Shown: positions 24,491 through 33,447 of the stretch, in pieces
Position numbering within the stretch: the stretch's first letter is position 1
Layout: the number at the start of each line of letters is the position of its first letter
From: Clostridiales bacterium
GTDB lineage: Bacteria; Bacillota; Clostridia; Saccharofermentanales; Saccharofermentanaceae
Length of the DNA stretch: 64,000 nucleotides
Direction of reading: 5' to 3'
NCBI GenBank assembly: GCA_017551625.1
Contig: JAFZLF010000015.1
Coordinates: 1 to 64,000 of the forward strand
Notes under the pieces: generated by a model
The model's database searches: none
Told to the model about the DNA's origin: nothing
What the model saw: the letters and a program-made list of their open reading frames with translations, nothing else
Position numbers and translations under genes: made by a program

Positions 24491-24805
24491 ATGATAGTGA
24501 GAGTAATTTTAGTAGTTTTCTTTAGTCTTCTGTTTGGTTTCGCGATTGGTTTATCTATCGGATTCTTTATCTTCACCCTGATCCTCAAGAATTCGAACGT
24601 ATTCGGCGCCAAGATCGCCCGTGACGACCCCAGGTCCAGCAACCTCGTCATCATCGCCAAGGAAGATCGCATCCAGCACAGGGACGATGTCTTCGACTAT
24701 CACATCACGAACGGCATGCGCGAGCTTCTTTCGAATCCCGGCTACCACGAGATGATGTCCCGCTCCGTCAAGAATCCCGACAACGATCAGGTCACGCATA
24801 TCTGA
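24491..24805 (+). CDS. Cassette protein B2: small membrane protein, paralogue of B1
   Basis: A 104-residue protein with one N-terminal membrane helix (VILVVFFSLLFGFAIGLSIG and on) and a soluble part of about 65 residues. It matches the first 95 residues of B1 in layout: glycine-containing helix, LKNSNVFG (B1: LNKSNNLG), a polar segment, and a helix ending NPGYHEMMSRSV (B1: SREYADRAREAI). It lacks the long B1 tail. The start is four bases after the A2 stop. It is the last gene of the cassette, followed by a bidirectional terminator. Confidence 0.65.
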   Translation: MIVRVILVVFFSLLFGFAIGLSIGFFIFTLILKNSNVFGAKIARDDPRSSNLVIIAKEDRIQHRDDVFDYHITNGMRELLSNPGYHEMMSRSVKNPDNDQVTHI

Positions 24806-24827
24806 GGATCCTCGCATCGCGCAGAAC

Positions 24828-24870
24828 AAAAAAAGGACCGTTCCCGAAGGAACGGTCCTCATTGTTTTTA
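24828..24870. terminator. Bidirectional terminator between cassette and gap
   Basis: AGGACCGTTCC-CGAA-GGAACGGTCCT (24834-24859), an 11-bp perfect stem. Seven T on the minus strand serve gap; the GTTTTT on the plus strand serves the cassette. Confidence 0.92.
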
Positions 24871-24890
24871 CGATTACTCGAGAATCTCTA

Positions 24891-25892
24891 TTAGCCCAGC
24901 TCAGCGAAATACTTAATAGTACGAACCATCTGAGATGTGTAGGAGTTCTCGTTGTCATACCAGGAAACTACCTGAACGAGGTTGTCAGCGCCAACCATGG
25001 TCTGTGTAGCATCGAAGATAGAACCGAATGTAGAACCAACGATATCAGAGGAAACGATCTCGTCCTCGTTGTAACCGAAGGACTCGTTAGAAGCAGCCTT
25101 CATAGCAGCGTTGATCTCTTCCTTAGTAACGGACTTTTCAACTGTAGCTACGAGGATCGTGGTAGAACCTGTCGGTGTCGGAACACGCTGAGCGGAACCG
25201 ATGAGCTTACCGTTGAGCTCCGGGATAACCAGGCCGATAGCCTTAGCAGCACCTGTGGAGTTCGGAACGATGTTAACGGCGCAAGCACGGGATCTTCTGA
25301 GGTCACCCTTGCGCTGCGGGCCGTCGAGAGGCATCTGGTCGCCTGTATAAGCGTGGATGGTGCTCATGATACCGGACTTGATGGTAGCCAGATCGTTCAG
25401 AGCCTTAGCCATAGGAGCGAGGCAGTTTGTTGTGCAGGAAGCAGCGGAGATGATCTTGTCATCCGGTGTCAGTGTTGTGTGGTTTACATTGTAAACGATT
25501 GTCGGGAGGTCATTGCCGGCCGGAGCGGAGATAACAACCTTCTTAGCGCCAGCATTGATATGAGCCTGAGCCTTTTCCTTAGATGTGTAGAAACCGGAGC
25601 ACTCGAGAACTACGTCAACACCGAGCTCACCCCAAGGGCAATTGTTAGCATCCGGCTCTTTGTAGATCTTCAGGGTCTTACCGTCAACTGTGATGGAATC
25701 TTCACCAGCGAAAACGGTGTCCTTCAGAGCGTAGGAACCCTGAGCGGAGTCATACTTCAGAAGATGAGCCAGCATCTTCGGGGATGTGAGGTCGTTGATA
25801 GCAACTACTTCGTAACCTTCTGCGCCGAACATCTGACGGAAAGCGAGACGGCCGATACGACCAAAACCATTGATTGCAACTTTAACTGCCAT
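24891..25892 (-). CDS. gap: Glyceraldehyde-3-phosphate dehydrogenase, type I
   Basis: A 333-residue glycolytic enzyme of standard length: oxidises glyceraldehyde 3-phosphate to 1,3-bisphosphoglycerate with NAD in the cytoplasm. Visible motifs are the Rossmann [14 protein letters not shown], the NAD-type acidic residue in AINDLT, the catalytic ASCTTNC (Cys near 152), the TIHAYTGDQ and [20 protein letters not shown] phosphate-binding segments, and [14 protein letters not shown]. Codon use is strikingly biased (few rare codons), in contrast to its neighbours, as expected for a highly expressed gene. AGGAGG lies 8 bases before the ATG, and a good promoter is visible at 25966-25994. Monocistronic, with a bidirectional terminator. 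Confidence 0.98.
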   Translation of the reverse strand: MAVKVAINGFGRIGRLAFRQMFGAEGYEVVAINDLTSPKMLAHLLKYDSAQGSYALKDTVFAGEDSITVDGKTLKIYKEPDANNCPWGELGVDVVLECSGFYTSKEKAQAHINAGAKKVVISAPAGNDLPTIVYNVNHTTLTPDDKIISAASCTTNCLAPMAKALNDLATIKSGIMSTIHAYTGDQMPLDGPQRKGDLRRSRACAVNIVPNSTGAAKAIGLVIPELNGKLIGSAQRVPTPTGSTTILVATVEKSVTKEEINAAMKAASNESFGYNEDEIVSSDIVGSTFGSIFDATQTMVGADNLVQVVSWYDNENSYTSQMVRTIKYFAELG

Positions 25893-25965
25893 GTTAAAAT
25901 CCTCCTATATTTTCCCCATCCGGGGATTATTAATGAGATTGTGCACATAATTCGCACCGATTAGA

Positions 25966-25994
25966 ATTCTACAACAGAATCCCTTTTATTACAA
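25966..25994 (-). promoter_or_regulatory. Promoter of gap
   Basis: Minus strand: TTGTAA (25989-25994), a 17-base spacer and TAGAAT (25966-25971). The leader of roughly 65 bases has a small CCCC/GGGG inverted repeat near 25916-25926. Confidence 0.65.
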
Positions 25995-26118
25995 TCAAAT
26001 TTCAGAGCGAAAAGACGAAAAAACTGTGAATAATGTGATTTTCGTGCAAATGCACGGTGAAATGATTTTCATATATCCGAAGCGCGTCTTCGGGCACATC
26101 AGCATGACCTCTGTTCTT

Positions 26119-27039
26119 CTATTTCAGTTTCTTAAGTTTTGCATCGATCTTGTCAATCTCATTTCGGAAATGCTTCCTGCCGGATTCTTTCCCTGATACG
26201 CCGTAATTGACGCATGTAAGAGTATCCCAGTTACTTCTCTCACAGGCATCCCATGCCTGTTGAAAGTAATTCTTCTGTTTAAGAAGCTTCTGTTTCTTTT
26301 CGGCATTCGCATCATCTCCGGAAGACTTCCGGGCAGGTACTTTCGAAGCGAATGAGGAGGCGGCCCCGGCAACCCCTGCGGCCCCGGCGCCCAATGCCAT
26401 GAACGGAGCAGAAAGAACTGTGATCAGCAACAGTGCGCCGACCAGATAGAAGAGCCCCATGAGAATCGCGGCGATGGCGGTGATGACCTTGAGCAATACC
26501 GGATTATCATGCAGGAGCTTTGTCATGATAACTAAAAAGGCGATGCATCCTCCCGGGATCACCACACAGAGCATGAAGACCTTCTTCGCTGCACCTTTCG
26601 AAGCGGTCGACGCCATACTCTCATCCGGGCACTTTCTCGCCATATGGATCCTTATGACCGCAAGAAGAAGGAATGCCGCGAACAAGAACAGGAATACCTT
26701 CATCATGCCAGGCCAGAATGCGGAACTGGAATTTCTAAATCTGTAGCATAGGTATCCAGATGCGATCATGTACATGATGAGCATGAGAATCTGAAATACG
26801 GCGGCGGAGATCAGGGTCTTTTTCTTCCCGTTTCCGATCGAACGGATGCCCTGGATCATGTGTCCCCAGTAACCGACCGTGGTGAGAAAAAAGTACAAAA
26901 GCAGAAATCCGAGCCCGAATATGGAATTCCCGAAATAATGCAGGAGATTCTCGATGCTTGCCAGTAAAAAGATGAACGGCAGAATGATCAGCGCGATCAC
27001 CGAGAAAATATTACTGCCTTTCAGAAAACCACTATTCAT
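26119..27039 (-). CDS. Multi-spanning membrane protein at the end of the sucrose PTS operon
   Basis: A 306-residue protein with about six membrane helices in residues 10-215, for example VIALIILPFIFLLASIENLL, GLGFLLLYFFLTTVGYWG and YLVGALLLITVLSAPFMALG. A glycine/alanine hinge follows, then a basic and acidic C-terminal tail (about 235-306) with QAWDACERSNWDTLTCVNYG and a coiled-coil-like end. I do not recognise a family. It lies 31 bases after enzyme I on the same strand, so it may be co-transcribed with the PTS genes; a link to sugar uptake is unproven. GGGTGAGAAG precedes the ATG. Confidence 0.6.
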   Translation of the reverse strand: MNSGFLKGSNIFSVIALIILPFIFLLASIENLLHYFGNSIFGLGFLLLYFFLTTVGYWGHMIQGIRSIGNGKKKTLISAAVFQILMLIMYMIASGYLCYRFRNSSSAFWPGMMKVFLFLFAAFLLLAVIRIHMARKCPDESMASTASKGAAKKVFMLCVVIPGGCIAFLVIMTKLLHDNPVLLKVITAIAAILMGLFYLVGALLLITVLSAPFMALGAGAAGVAGAASSFASKVPARKSSGDDANAEKKQKLLKQKNYFQQAWDACERSNWDTLTCVNYGVSGKESGRKHFRNEIDKIDAKLKKLK

Positions 27040-27070
27040 ACTTTCTTCTCACCCTTTAAGTTCAGTAGCC

Positions 27071-28708
27071 TTATTCTTTCCGCAGATCGATCTTTCGGAC
27101 TGCGTTTCTCACCTTCAGCACGAATGTCGGCGAGACCGAAAGCTCGTCTATGCCCATCCGCAGGAATGTCTCGGTAAGTGTCGTATCCGCGCCAAGCTCG
27201 CCGCAGATACCGATCCATGCTCCGTACTTATGCGCATTTTCTGCCGCCATCTTGATCAGCCTCAGGATAGCTTCGTGGTGTGTATCCACGAACTGTTCGA
27301 TCTTCGGGTTCTGTCTGTCACAGGCCAGTGTGTACTGCGTCAGATCGTTCGTGCCTACGCTGAAGAAATTGACGAGCGGCGCCAACTGATCGCTGATCAC
27401 TGCCGCAGCCGGCGTCTCGATCATGATACCGTGTTCAACACTGTCGGAGAACGGGATGTCCTCCACTTTCAGATCCGCTCTGACACTATCGCAGATCTCC
27501 ATGACCTTCTTGACCTCTGAAACGCTCGTGATCATGGGGAACATGATGCCGAGATGTCCGTAGACCGAGGCACGGTAGAGTGCACGAAGCTGCGTGCGGA
27601 AGATATCCTGTCTGGTGAGGCAGATACGGATGGCACGGATGCCCATAGCCGGATTCTCTTCCTTATCAAGATGGAAGTAATCGACCTTCTTGTCCGCACC
27701 GATATCGAGCGTCCGGATGATGACCTTCTTACCGGCCATACTCTCCAGCACTTTCTTATACGCCTGGAACTGCTGTTCCTCTGTCGGATAGTCATCATTC
27801 TCGAGATAGAGGAATTCACTTCTGAAAAGGCCGATACCTCCGGCATCATTCATGAGGACTGCGCCGATATTGTCCACGCTGCCGATATTGGCAAAGATAT
27901 CGATTTTCGTACCGTCGAGCGTAACATTCTCCTTGCCCTTCAGATCCTGCAGCAGTTTCTTCTTCGCGATATCCTCTTCCCGTTTCTTCGTAAGTTTCGC
28001 GAGCGTTTCGTCATCCGGATCTACGAATACTTCCCCTGTAAAGCCATCAACGATCGCGAAATCTCCGTCTTTGACGCTGTTGAGGAACTCTTCACCGACC
28101 CCGATGATCGCAGGGATATTCATATTCCGGGCCAGGATCGCGGTGTGGGAATTGGACGAACCAAACGCCGTCACAAACGCGAGTACCTTCTCCTTATCAA
28201 GAGACACCGTCTCCGATGGAGCGAGGTCATCCGCACAGATGATCACCTTCTCCGCTCCGAGTTCCGAGTCCGGACCGCTATCCGTCAGGCACGCGATGAG
28301 ACGGTTGGAGATGTCTCTTATGTCGGCCGCTCTCGCTTGAAAATAACTGTCCTCCATACCGGCGAACATCTCCGCGAAATTATCGGCAGTGATACTGACC
28401 GCATATTCCGCATTCACGGATTGCGTCTCGATGATGTTCCGGATCGACTCGTTATAGTCGTCATCCTCGAGCATCATCATGTGCACCTCAAAGATGGCCG
28501 CATTCTCTTCGCCGACCTCCTTCAGTGCCTTATCGTAAATAGCCTGTAGCTGTTCCGTGGCCTTTGCTTTCGCCTCTTCCACGCGTTTCAACTCCGCTTC
28601 TTTATCGGTGATCTCGATGCGTGCGACCGTGGCATCCTGTCTCTTATAGATCGAGATGCGGCCGATCGCGACGGCACTATAGACACCTTTGCCGTTATAC
28701 GTAATCAT
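27071..28708 (-). CDS. ptsI: PTS enzyme I (phosphoenolpyruvate-protein phosphotransferase)
   Basis: A 545-residue cytoplasmic enzyme that takes phosphate from phosphoenolpyruvate and passes it to HPr. The N-terminal domain contains the phosphorylated His in SSNSHTAILARNMNIPAI (near 188). The C-terminal PEP-binding barrel shows GIGLFRSEFLYL, MGIRAIRICL, MFPMITSVSEVKKV, FFSVGTNDLTQYTLACDRQN and the catalytic Cys in WIGICGELGAD (near 500). Length is slightly below the usual 570 residues. AAGGAGG precedes the ATG. It is encoded 57 bases after HPr in the sucrose operon, so the general PTS proteins are produced together with the sucrose-specific ones. Confidence 0.96.
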   Translation of the reverse strand: MITYNGKGVYSAVAIGRISIYKRQDATVARIEITDKEAELKRVEEAKAKATEQLQAIYDKALKEVGEENAAIFEVHMMMLEDDDYNESIRNIIETQSVNAEYAVSITADNFAEMFAGMEDSYFQARAADIRDISNRLIACLTDSGPDSELGAEKVIICADDLAPSETVSLDKEKVLAFVTAFGSSNSHTAILARNMNIPAIIGVGEEFLNSVKDGDFAIVDGFTGEVFVDPDDETLAKLTKKREEDIAKKKLLQDLKGKENVTLDGTKIDIFANIGSVDNIGAVLMNDAGGIGLFRSEFLYLENDDYPTEEQQFQAYKKVLESMAGKKVIIRTLDIGADKKVDYFHLDKEENPAMGIRAIRICLTRQDIFRTQLRALYRASVYGHLGIMFPMITSVSEVKKVMEICDSVRADLKVEDIPFSDSVEHGIMIETPAAAVISDQLAPLVNFFSVGTNDLTQYTLACDRQNPKIEQFVDTHHEAILRLIKMAAENAHKYGAWIGICGELGADTTLTETFLRMGIDELSVSPTFVLKVRNAVRKIDLRKE

Positions 28709-28765
28709 ACATGTACCTCCTTCTAAGGGGGATCCGAGACTTCCGGCCGGATACGTCTATTTCGC

Positions 28766-29023
28766 TCAGAGATTGGCGTTAAGGAACTCTTCGATAGCAG
28801 CCGCGCAGGCCTCTTCGTCCTCTCCTTCAACTTTGACCGTAACGGTATCACCGCACTTAACTCCGAGTCCCATGAGGGCCATCAGTTTCGTCGCGCCGGC
28901 TTCTTTATCGCCCTTGGCGATCGTGACGGTGCTCGCGAACTCTTTGCACTTCTTCCCGAGAAGTCCTGCCGGTCTCGCATGGATACCTACTGCATCTTTG
29001 ATCACATACTCAAAAGTCTTCAT
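28766..29023 (-). CDS. ptsH: PTS phosphocarrier protein HPr lacking the regulatory Ser46
   Basis: An 85-residue phosphocarrier. His15 in GIHARPAGLL is the site phosphorylated by enzyme I. In the helix where Bacillus-type HPr has Lys-Ser46-Ile-Met, this protein reads ATKLMALMGLG, with Lys at position 46. HPr kinase/phosphorylase could not use this site as in Bacillus. Clostridial HPr proteins with a Lys here are known to me, so this is a lineage feature rather than damage. AGGAGG lies 8 bases upstream of the ATG. Encoded 15 bases after the fructokinase gene and before ptsI. Confidence 0.95.
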   Translation of the reverse strand: MKTFEYVIKDAVGIHARPAGLLGKKCKEFASTVTIAKGDKEAGATKLMALMGLGVKCGDTVTVKVEGEDEEACAAAIEEFLNANL

Positions 29024-29038
29024 GTTCTTTACCTCCTG

Positions 29039-30013
29039 TTATTGGGTTTGATATTGTTGTACCTGTTCCAAGGTCGGATACGATGGGATCGCACCTTTGC
29101 GCTGAACACTGATGGTGCAGAATTTCGTGGCAAACGAGAGTGCCTCCGTAAGTTTTTCCTCGGTGATGTCCGAGATGTTATCAAGATCGACGCCGAGCGT
29201 CATGAGTTTCCACAGGAAAGAGCCGATGGAAGCATCACCCGCGCCGGTCGTATCGACGACATCCACTTTCGGCGAGGAAACATGCGCCCTTACTTTTTCC
29301 GTGAATCCATACATGCCGTCCTTCCCACATGTGAAAAGCACTAGCTTCACGCCACTTGCAAAGAGTTCCGCAAGTGCATCTCCGATCCTTTCTTTTCCCG
29401 TGATAAAAGTAAGCTCCTCATCCGAGATCTTCAGGATGTCGGCCTGTGGGATAAACTCCAGGACCGCCTCCTTCAGTGCCTCCCGGCTCTCCCAGAGCGG
29501 GAACCGCAGGTTCGGATCGAAACTTATGAGCGCGCCCTTTTCCTTCGCATACCCGATGGCACGCACATGCGCGTCCTTCATGGGGAAATCTCCCAGTGAG
29601 ACGCTGCAGAAGTGTAGCGCAAAGGCATCGTCAAAAGCGCTTCTATCTACCTGTTCTGCTGTATAGAGCATATCGGCGGACGGTTTTCTGTAGAAGGAGA
29701 ATGTCCGGTTACCGTCTGCGGCCAGACTCACGAATGCGAGTGCCGTATTCGCCACATCGGTCATGACGACATGGGACGTATCAATGCCCGTTTTCTCGAG
29801 CGCGTGGATGATCTTATGTCCGAAGGGGTCATCTCCCAGTTGTGACAGGAACACGGATTCTCCTCCCAGCTTCGAAAACGCCGCGCAAACATTGGCCGGT
29901 GCTCCTCCGACTGCAGGAAAAAACGAATCCACATCATCGAAATCGCATCCTTTTTGAGCCGGGATGAAGTCGATCAGAGCCTCACCGATTGCAACCAGTT
30001 TTCTCTTACTCAA
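29039..30013 (-). CDS. scrK: Fructokinase (PfkB family)
   Basis: A 324-residue sugar kinase that phosphorylates the fructose released from sucrose 6-phosphate. N-terminal VAIGEALIDFIP, the GGAPANVCAAFSKLGG signature and the C-terminal anion-hole/catalytic DTTGAGDASIGSFLW (catalytic Asp near 256) are clear. The start codon is TTG at 30013, inside the end of the hydrolase gene (8-base overlap), with GGAGG 9 bases upstream. Overlap plus weak start suggests translational coupling to scrB. Fructose specificity is inferred from the operon and the match to fructokinases of sucrose clusters. Confidence 0.93.
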   Translation of the reverse strand: MSKRKLVAIGEALIDFIPAQKGCDFDDVDSFFPAVGGAPANVCAAFSKLGGESVFLSQLGDDPFGHKIIHALEKTGIDTSHVVMTDVANTALAFVSLAADGNRTFSFYRKPSADMLYTAEQVDRSAFDDAFALHFCSVSLGDFPMKDAHVRAIGYAKEKGALISFDPNLRFPLWESREALKEAVLEFIPQADILKISDEELTFITGKERIGDALAELFASGVKLVLFTCGKDGMYGFTEKVRAHVSSPKVDVVDTTGAGDASIGSFLWKLMTLGVDLDNISDITEEKLTEALSFATKFCTISVQRKGAIPSYPTLEQVQQYQTQ

Positions 30014-31346
30014 AGCCGCGCACCTCCATCTCCCTGATCGGTCTTACGCGAAAACCGCCACCCGCGCTCACTATGCTGACGCGGGTATCAGGCGGATAGA
30101 ATCTCGTACTCATAACGTATCTTCCGCCATCTGCAAACACTTCCAGACTAGACCTGTCCGCGACGACCCTGATGTCTCCGATCCGTCCCGTTTTCACTTT
30201 ACGGATCGTTCTTCCATATCCGGACTGTCCCGCACTCAGGTCGAGTGTCAGGATCTCACCGTCATAGCTGATCTTCGCCTCCCCGATCTGTATCTCATAA
30301 CGGTCTTCGCCTATCGTACTTTCGATCTCACATGCCAGTTCGGCTTCGGTCTTTATGTCTTCGCCCACTTCCTCCACCGGGCCGAGAAGATCCGGATGGA
30401 TGACCGGTTCTTGCCGTAAAAAACCATCCTCTGATACAGAGAGTCTGCGCGGTACCGTCAGACAATGCTGCCATCCGAGTTCCGTCGTCGGATTGGCATA
30501 CGGTATATCTCCGATCCCCATCCAGCCGATGAGGATCCTCTCCCCGTTCCTGTCGAGGAAAGTCTGCGGAGCATAGAAGTCAAAACCATAGTCAAATTCC
30601 TCGAAATCCGAGAGTGCGTCGCCGCTTTTCTTGAAGTATCCGGAACTATAGACATTCTGGTGATGGAACTCCTCATGTGGGAGCCCTTGCGGAGAGATGC
30701 CGAGAAATACCTTATCCCCCACGGCAAACTGATCCGGGCACTCCCACATATAGCCGAAATCTTCGATGGAGAGCGTCTGCACGTAGTGCCAGTTCTCCGG
30801 ATCGTCCGCCTCATAGTAGAGGACGCAGCCTTTGTTCTCCAGCGTTCGGGCACCAAGCACCATTTTCCAGACGCCGTTTTCGATCCATACCTTCGGGTCG
30901 CGGACGTGGCAGGAACAGTACTCCGGATAATCGCTGTTTCGCAGGATGATCTTCTTGGAGCTTACAGTACGTCCATCCTTGGAAGTGACATAGATCTGAT
31001 TTGCTTCCCGTCCCGAAGTAACGTAATCGTGATCTCCGGGGAGTTTCACATTTCCCGTGTAGAAGATATGCAGGATCCCGTCTTTCACGACTGCGCAGCC
31101 CGAATAGACGCCACTTCTGTCTTCCGGGATGTCCGGCTCCATAACGATGCCGGTATATTCCCAGGACTTCCCGTCATCGCTACTTTCGAAGTGTCCCCAG
31201 CACTTCCTCCCGGCTCCCTTGGGAGAGTCGGGGGAATACTGGAAATACACGTGATACTTACCGTCAGAGAAGCACAGACCATTCGGGTCATTCAGCCAGC
31301 CTGCCTGCGGTTCCAGATGGATACTCTGTCGCCAGTTCTGTGCCAT
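30006..31346 (-). CDS. scrB: Sucrose-6-phosphate hydrolase (GH32)
   Basis: A 446-residue cytoplasmic glycoside hydrolase family 32 enzyme that splits sucrose 6-phosphate into glucose 6-phosphate and fructose. Catalytic nucleophile Asp20 in GWLNDPNG, the transition-state stabiliser in CHVRDPKVW (near 148), and the acid/base Glu in MWECPDQF (near 201) are all present. The C-terminal beta-sandwich has DRSSLEVFADGGRYVMSTRF, typical of the family. No signal peptide. It lies 12 bases downstream of the EIIBCA gene and overlaps scrK by 8 bases. Confidence 0.96.
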   Translation of the reverse strand: MAQNWRQSIHLEPQAGWLNDPNGLCFSDGKYHVYFQYSPDSPKGAGRKCWGHFESSDDGKSWEYTGIVMEPDIPEDRSGVYSGCAVVKDGILHIFYTGNVKLPGDHDYVTSGREANQIYVTSKDGRTVSSKKIILRNSDYPEYCSCHVRDPKVWIENGVWKMVLGARTLENKGCVLYYEADDPENWHYVQTLSIEDFGYMWECPDQFAVGDKVFLGISPQGLPHEEFHHQNVYSSGYFKKSGDALSDFEEFDYGFDFYAPQTFLDRNGERILIGWMGIGDIPYANPTTELGWQHCLTVPRRLSVSEDGFLRQEPVIHPDLLGPVEEVGEDIKTEAELACEIESTIGEDRYEIQIGEAKISYDGEILTLDLSAGQSGYGRTIRKVKTGRIGDIRVVADRSSLEVFADGGRYVMSTRFYPPDTRVSIVSAGGGFRVRPIREMEVRGFE

Positions 31347-31358
31347 ATAGAAAACCTC

Positions 31359-33323
31359 TTATTTCACTATCTTGACCAGATCGGAAAGCCGGTCAATATC
31401 ACCTGTGGTCACATGTGTCACTTCAGAATAATCGTCAGTATTGGTCACGATGACCGGTGTCACTGTCGGATGGCCTGCTTCCTTGATCTTCTCGATATCA
31501 AACGTCACGAGAACGTCACCCTTCTTGACTTTGTCGCCTTCCTTAACATGCGCTTCAAAGCCTTCACCTTCCATCTCAACCGTGTTGATGCCGATATGGA
31601 TGAGAAGCTCCGCTCCGTTATCGAGCGCAAGTCCGATCGCATGTTTCGTATCAAAGAGCGTCGTCACTTCCGCATCCGCCGGCGCGACCACTTTCCCTTC
31701 TGAGGGTTCTACCGCAGCGCCCTGTCCGAGGATCCCCTCTGCAAATGTCGCATCCGGCACATCTGCCAGCGCGATCGCATTCCCCTTAAGAGGAGAAGCA
31801 ACGATGATTTCTTTTACATCGTCTTTTGCCGCTGTCGTCTCTGCTGCTTTTTCCGAAGCTGCATCCGCAGCCTTCTCTGCTACTGCCGGAACTGCTGCCG
31901 CCGGGGCTGTCTCACCGGACGATCCCGCTTGAGGCGACGTCTCGCCGGCGCCCTCCGCGACCGGATCCTTCCACATGATCCAGGACACGGCAAATGCCAC
32001 CGCTGTCGCAACAACGAATGTCAGCAGGTAACCGAGGAAGCTCTCGGTCGTGATGAGGAATCCAAACACACCGGTTACACCGTTCGCTGTCGCGTAAACG
32101 TTCATGATGGACGCCACAGCCGCACCGCAGGCACCGCCGACCATACCGGCGATGAGCGGTTTGACGAATCTCAGGTTGACACCGAAGATCGCAGGCTCCG
32201 TGATACCGAGGAATGCAGAGAGCGAAGAAGGAAGCGCCATGGACTTGAGTTTCTGCTGCTTCGTCTTCAGCGCCACAGCCAGCGCCGCTGCGCCCTGTGC
32301 TACATTCGCTGCAGTCGCGATCGGCATCCAGATATTCTGCCCGTTATCGGCCAGCATCGACAACTCAATCGCGTTGTACATGTGGTGTACGCCGGCAACG
32401 ACCGTGGGCGCATATGCACCACCCATGAGAAAAGCACCTATACCGAACGGGATCGCGATGAGCCATTTCGCTCCGGAGAGTACCCACGACTCGACCTGCG
32501 CGAATATAGGACCGATAACCGTCATGGTCAGGAATCCAGTACAAAGTACAGTAACCAGAGGCGTGACGAAAAGGTCGATGACCTCCGGCACTTTCTTATG
32601 CAGCCAGTTCTCGAGTTTGCACATGATGAAGACGGCAATGACAACCGGAATGACATGTCCCTGATAACCTGTATTCTTGATATTCCAAAGTCCGAACCAA
32701 GACCACAATGTCTGTGTCTCGGCACCACCGCCGACGGCCCATGCATTGACAAGATCGGTATGGATCATGATCATACCGATGACCGCGCCGAGGTAGATAT
32801 TTCCTTTGAAGATTTTCGCTGCGCTAACTGCGATCAGGATCGGCAGGAATACCAGTGCTGCGTTGGAGAAGAGATTCAGAAGCCCGAAGAAATACGAATC
32901 CGAAAGACTCGGGAACGCCTTCGAAAGACCGCCGAGAAGACCGTTCAGAAGACCGGTGGCTACGATGGCCGGGATGATCGGCACGAAAATATCCCCCAGT
33001 GTTTTGATCATTCGCTTATACCATGGCGCCTGGGATGCGGCGGCCGCTTTCACATCATCTTTGGAAGCGGCGGCCACGCCCGCAAGCGCAATGAACTCAT
33101 CATATACCTTGTTTACCGTTCCCGTTCCGATGATGATCTGGAATTGTCCCTGCGCTTCAAAAACGCCCTTGACTCCATCGACATTTTCCAGTGTTTCTTT
33201 CTTGACCTTCGCATTATCGGCAATGACCAATCTCAATCGTGTCGCACAGTGTGCCGCGCTGACCAGATTGCCCGAACCGCCGATCGCATCGAGGATCTCT
33301 TTCGCACTTTGTCTGTAATCCAT
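31359..33323 (-). CDS. scrA: Sucrose-specific PTS transporter EIIBCA
   Basis: A 654-residue fused PTS permease. The EIIB domain (about 1-85) has the phosphorylated Cys26 in AAHCATRLRL. The EIIC domain (about 105-450) has ten or so helices and the GITEPAIFGVNLRFVKP signature of the sucrose/glucose superfamily. An Ala/Glu/Pro linker (about 455-505) leads to an EIIA(Glc)-type domain with phosphorylated His near 577 in LLIHIGINTVEMEG. It imports sucrose as sucrose 6-phosphate. Having its own EIIA, it is a complete permease, unlike many sucrose EIIBC proteins. First gene of the scrA-scrB-scrK-ptsH-ptsI operon; GAAGGAGG precedes the ATG. Confidence 0.95.
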   Translation of the reverse strand: MDYRQSAKEILDAIGGSGNLVSAAHCATRLRLVIADNAKVKKETLENVDGVKGVFEAQGQFQIIIGTGTVNKVYDEFIALAGVAAASKDDVKAAAASQAPWYKRMIKTLGDIFVPIIPAIVATGLLNGLLGGLSKAFPSLSDSYFFGLLNLFSNAALVFLPILIAVSAAKIFKGNIYLGAVIGMIMIHTDLVNAWAVGGGAETQTLWSWFGLWNIKNTGYQGHVIPVVIAVFIMCKLENWLHKKVPEVIDLFVTPLVTVLCTGFLTMTVIGPIFAQVESWVLSGAKWLIAIPFGIGAFLMGGAYAPTVVAGVHHMYNAIELSMLADNGQNIWMPIATAANVAQGAAALAVALKTKQQKLKSMALPSSLSAFLGITEPAIFGVNLRFVKPLIAGMVGGACGAAVASIMNVYATANGVTGVFGFLITTESFLGYLLTFVVATAVAFAVSWIMWKDPVAEGAGETSPQAGSSGETAPAAAVPAVAEKAADAASEKAAETTAAKDDVKEIIVASPLKGNAIALADVPDATFAEGILGQGAAVEPSEGKVVAPADAEVTTLFDTKHAIGLALDNGAELLIHIGINTVEMEGEGFEAHVKEGDKVKKGDVLVTFDIEKIKEAGHPTVTPVIVTNTDDYSEVTHVTTGDIDRLSDLVKIVK

Positions 33324-33375
33324 ACCGTCGCCTCCTTCTAAAAAAATATAAAAATGGTTTTACACCTCTGTTCTT

Positions 33376-33426
33376 ATTCTAACATGAGGCAAGGGGCGAA
33401 ATAAAGAAAACAAAACGTAAACGATA
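33376..33426 (-). promoter_or_regulatory. Promoter region of the sucrose operon with a LacI/cre-like site
   Basis: Minus strand: extended -10 TGTTAGAAT (TAGAAT 33376-33381). Upstream at about 33413-33426 is the word CGTAAACGATAAA (plus strand), which resembles LacI-family or cre sites (central CG with A/T flanks). No scrR gene is adjacent, so the binding regulator is unknown. Confidence 0.4.
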
Positions 33427-33447
33427 AAGAAAAAATGACTACGTGCG

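Noticed and set aside
27554..28549. 331-residue open frame on the plus strand
   Set aside because: Antisense to ptsI, with low-complexity charged composition and no start signal.
31929..33341. 470-residue open frame on the plus strand
   Set aside because: It is antisense to scrA, has Arg/His/Asp-rich composition typical of a shadow frame, no ribosome binding site and no domain.
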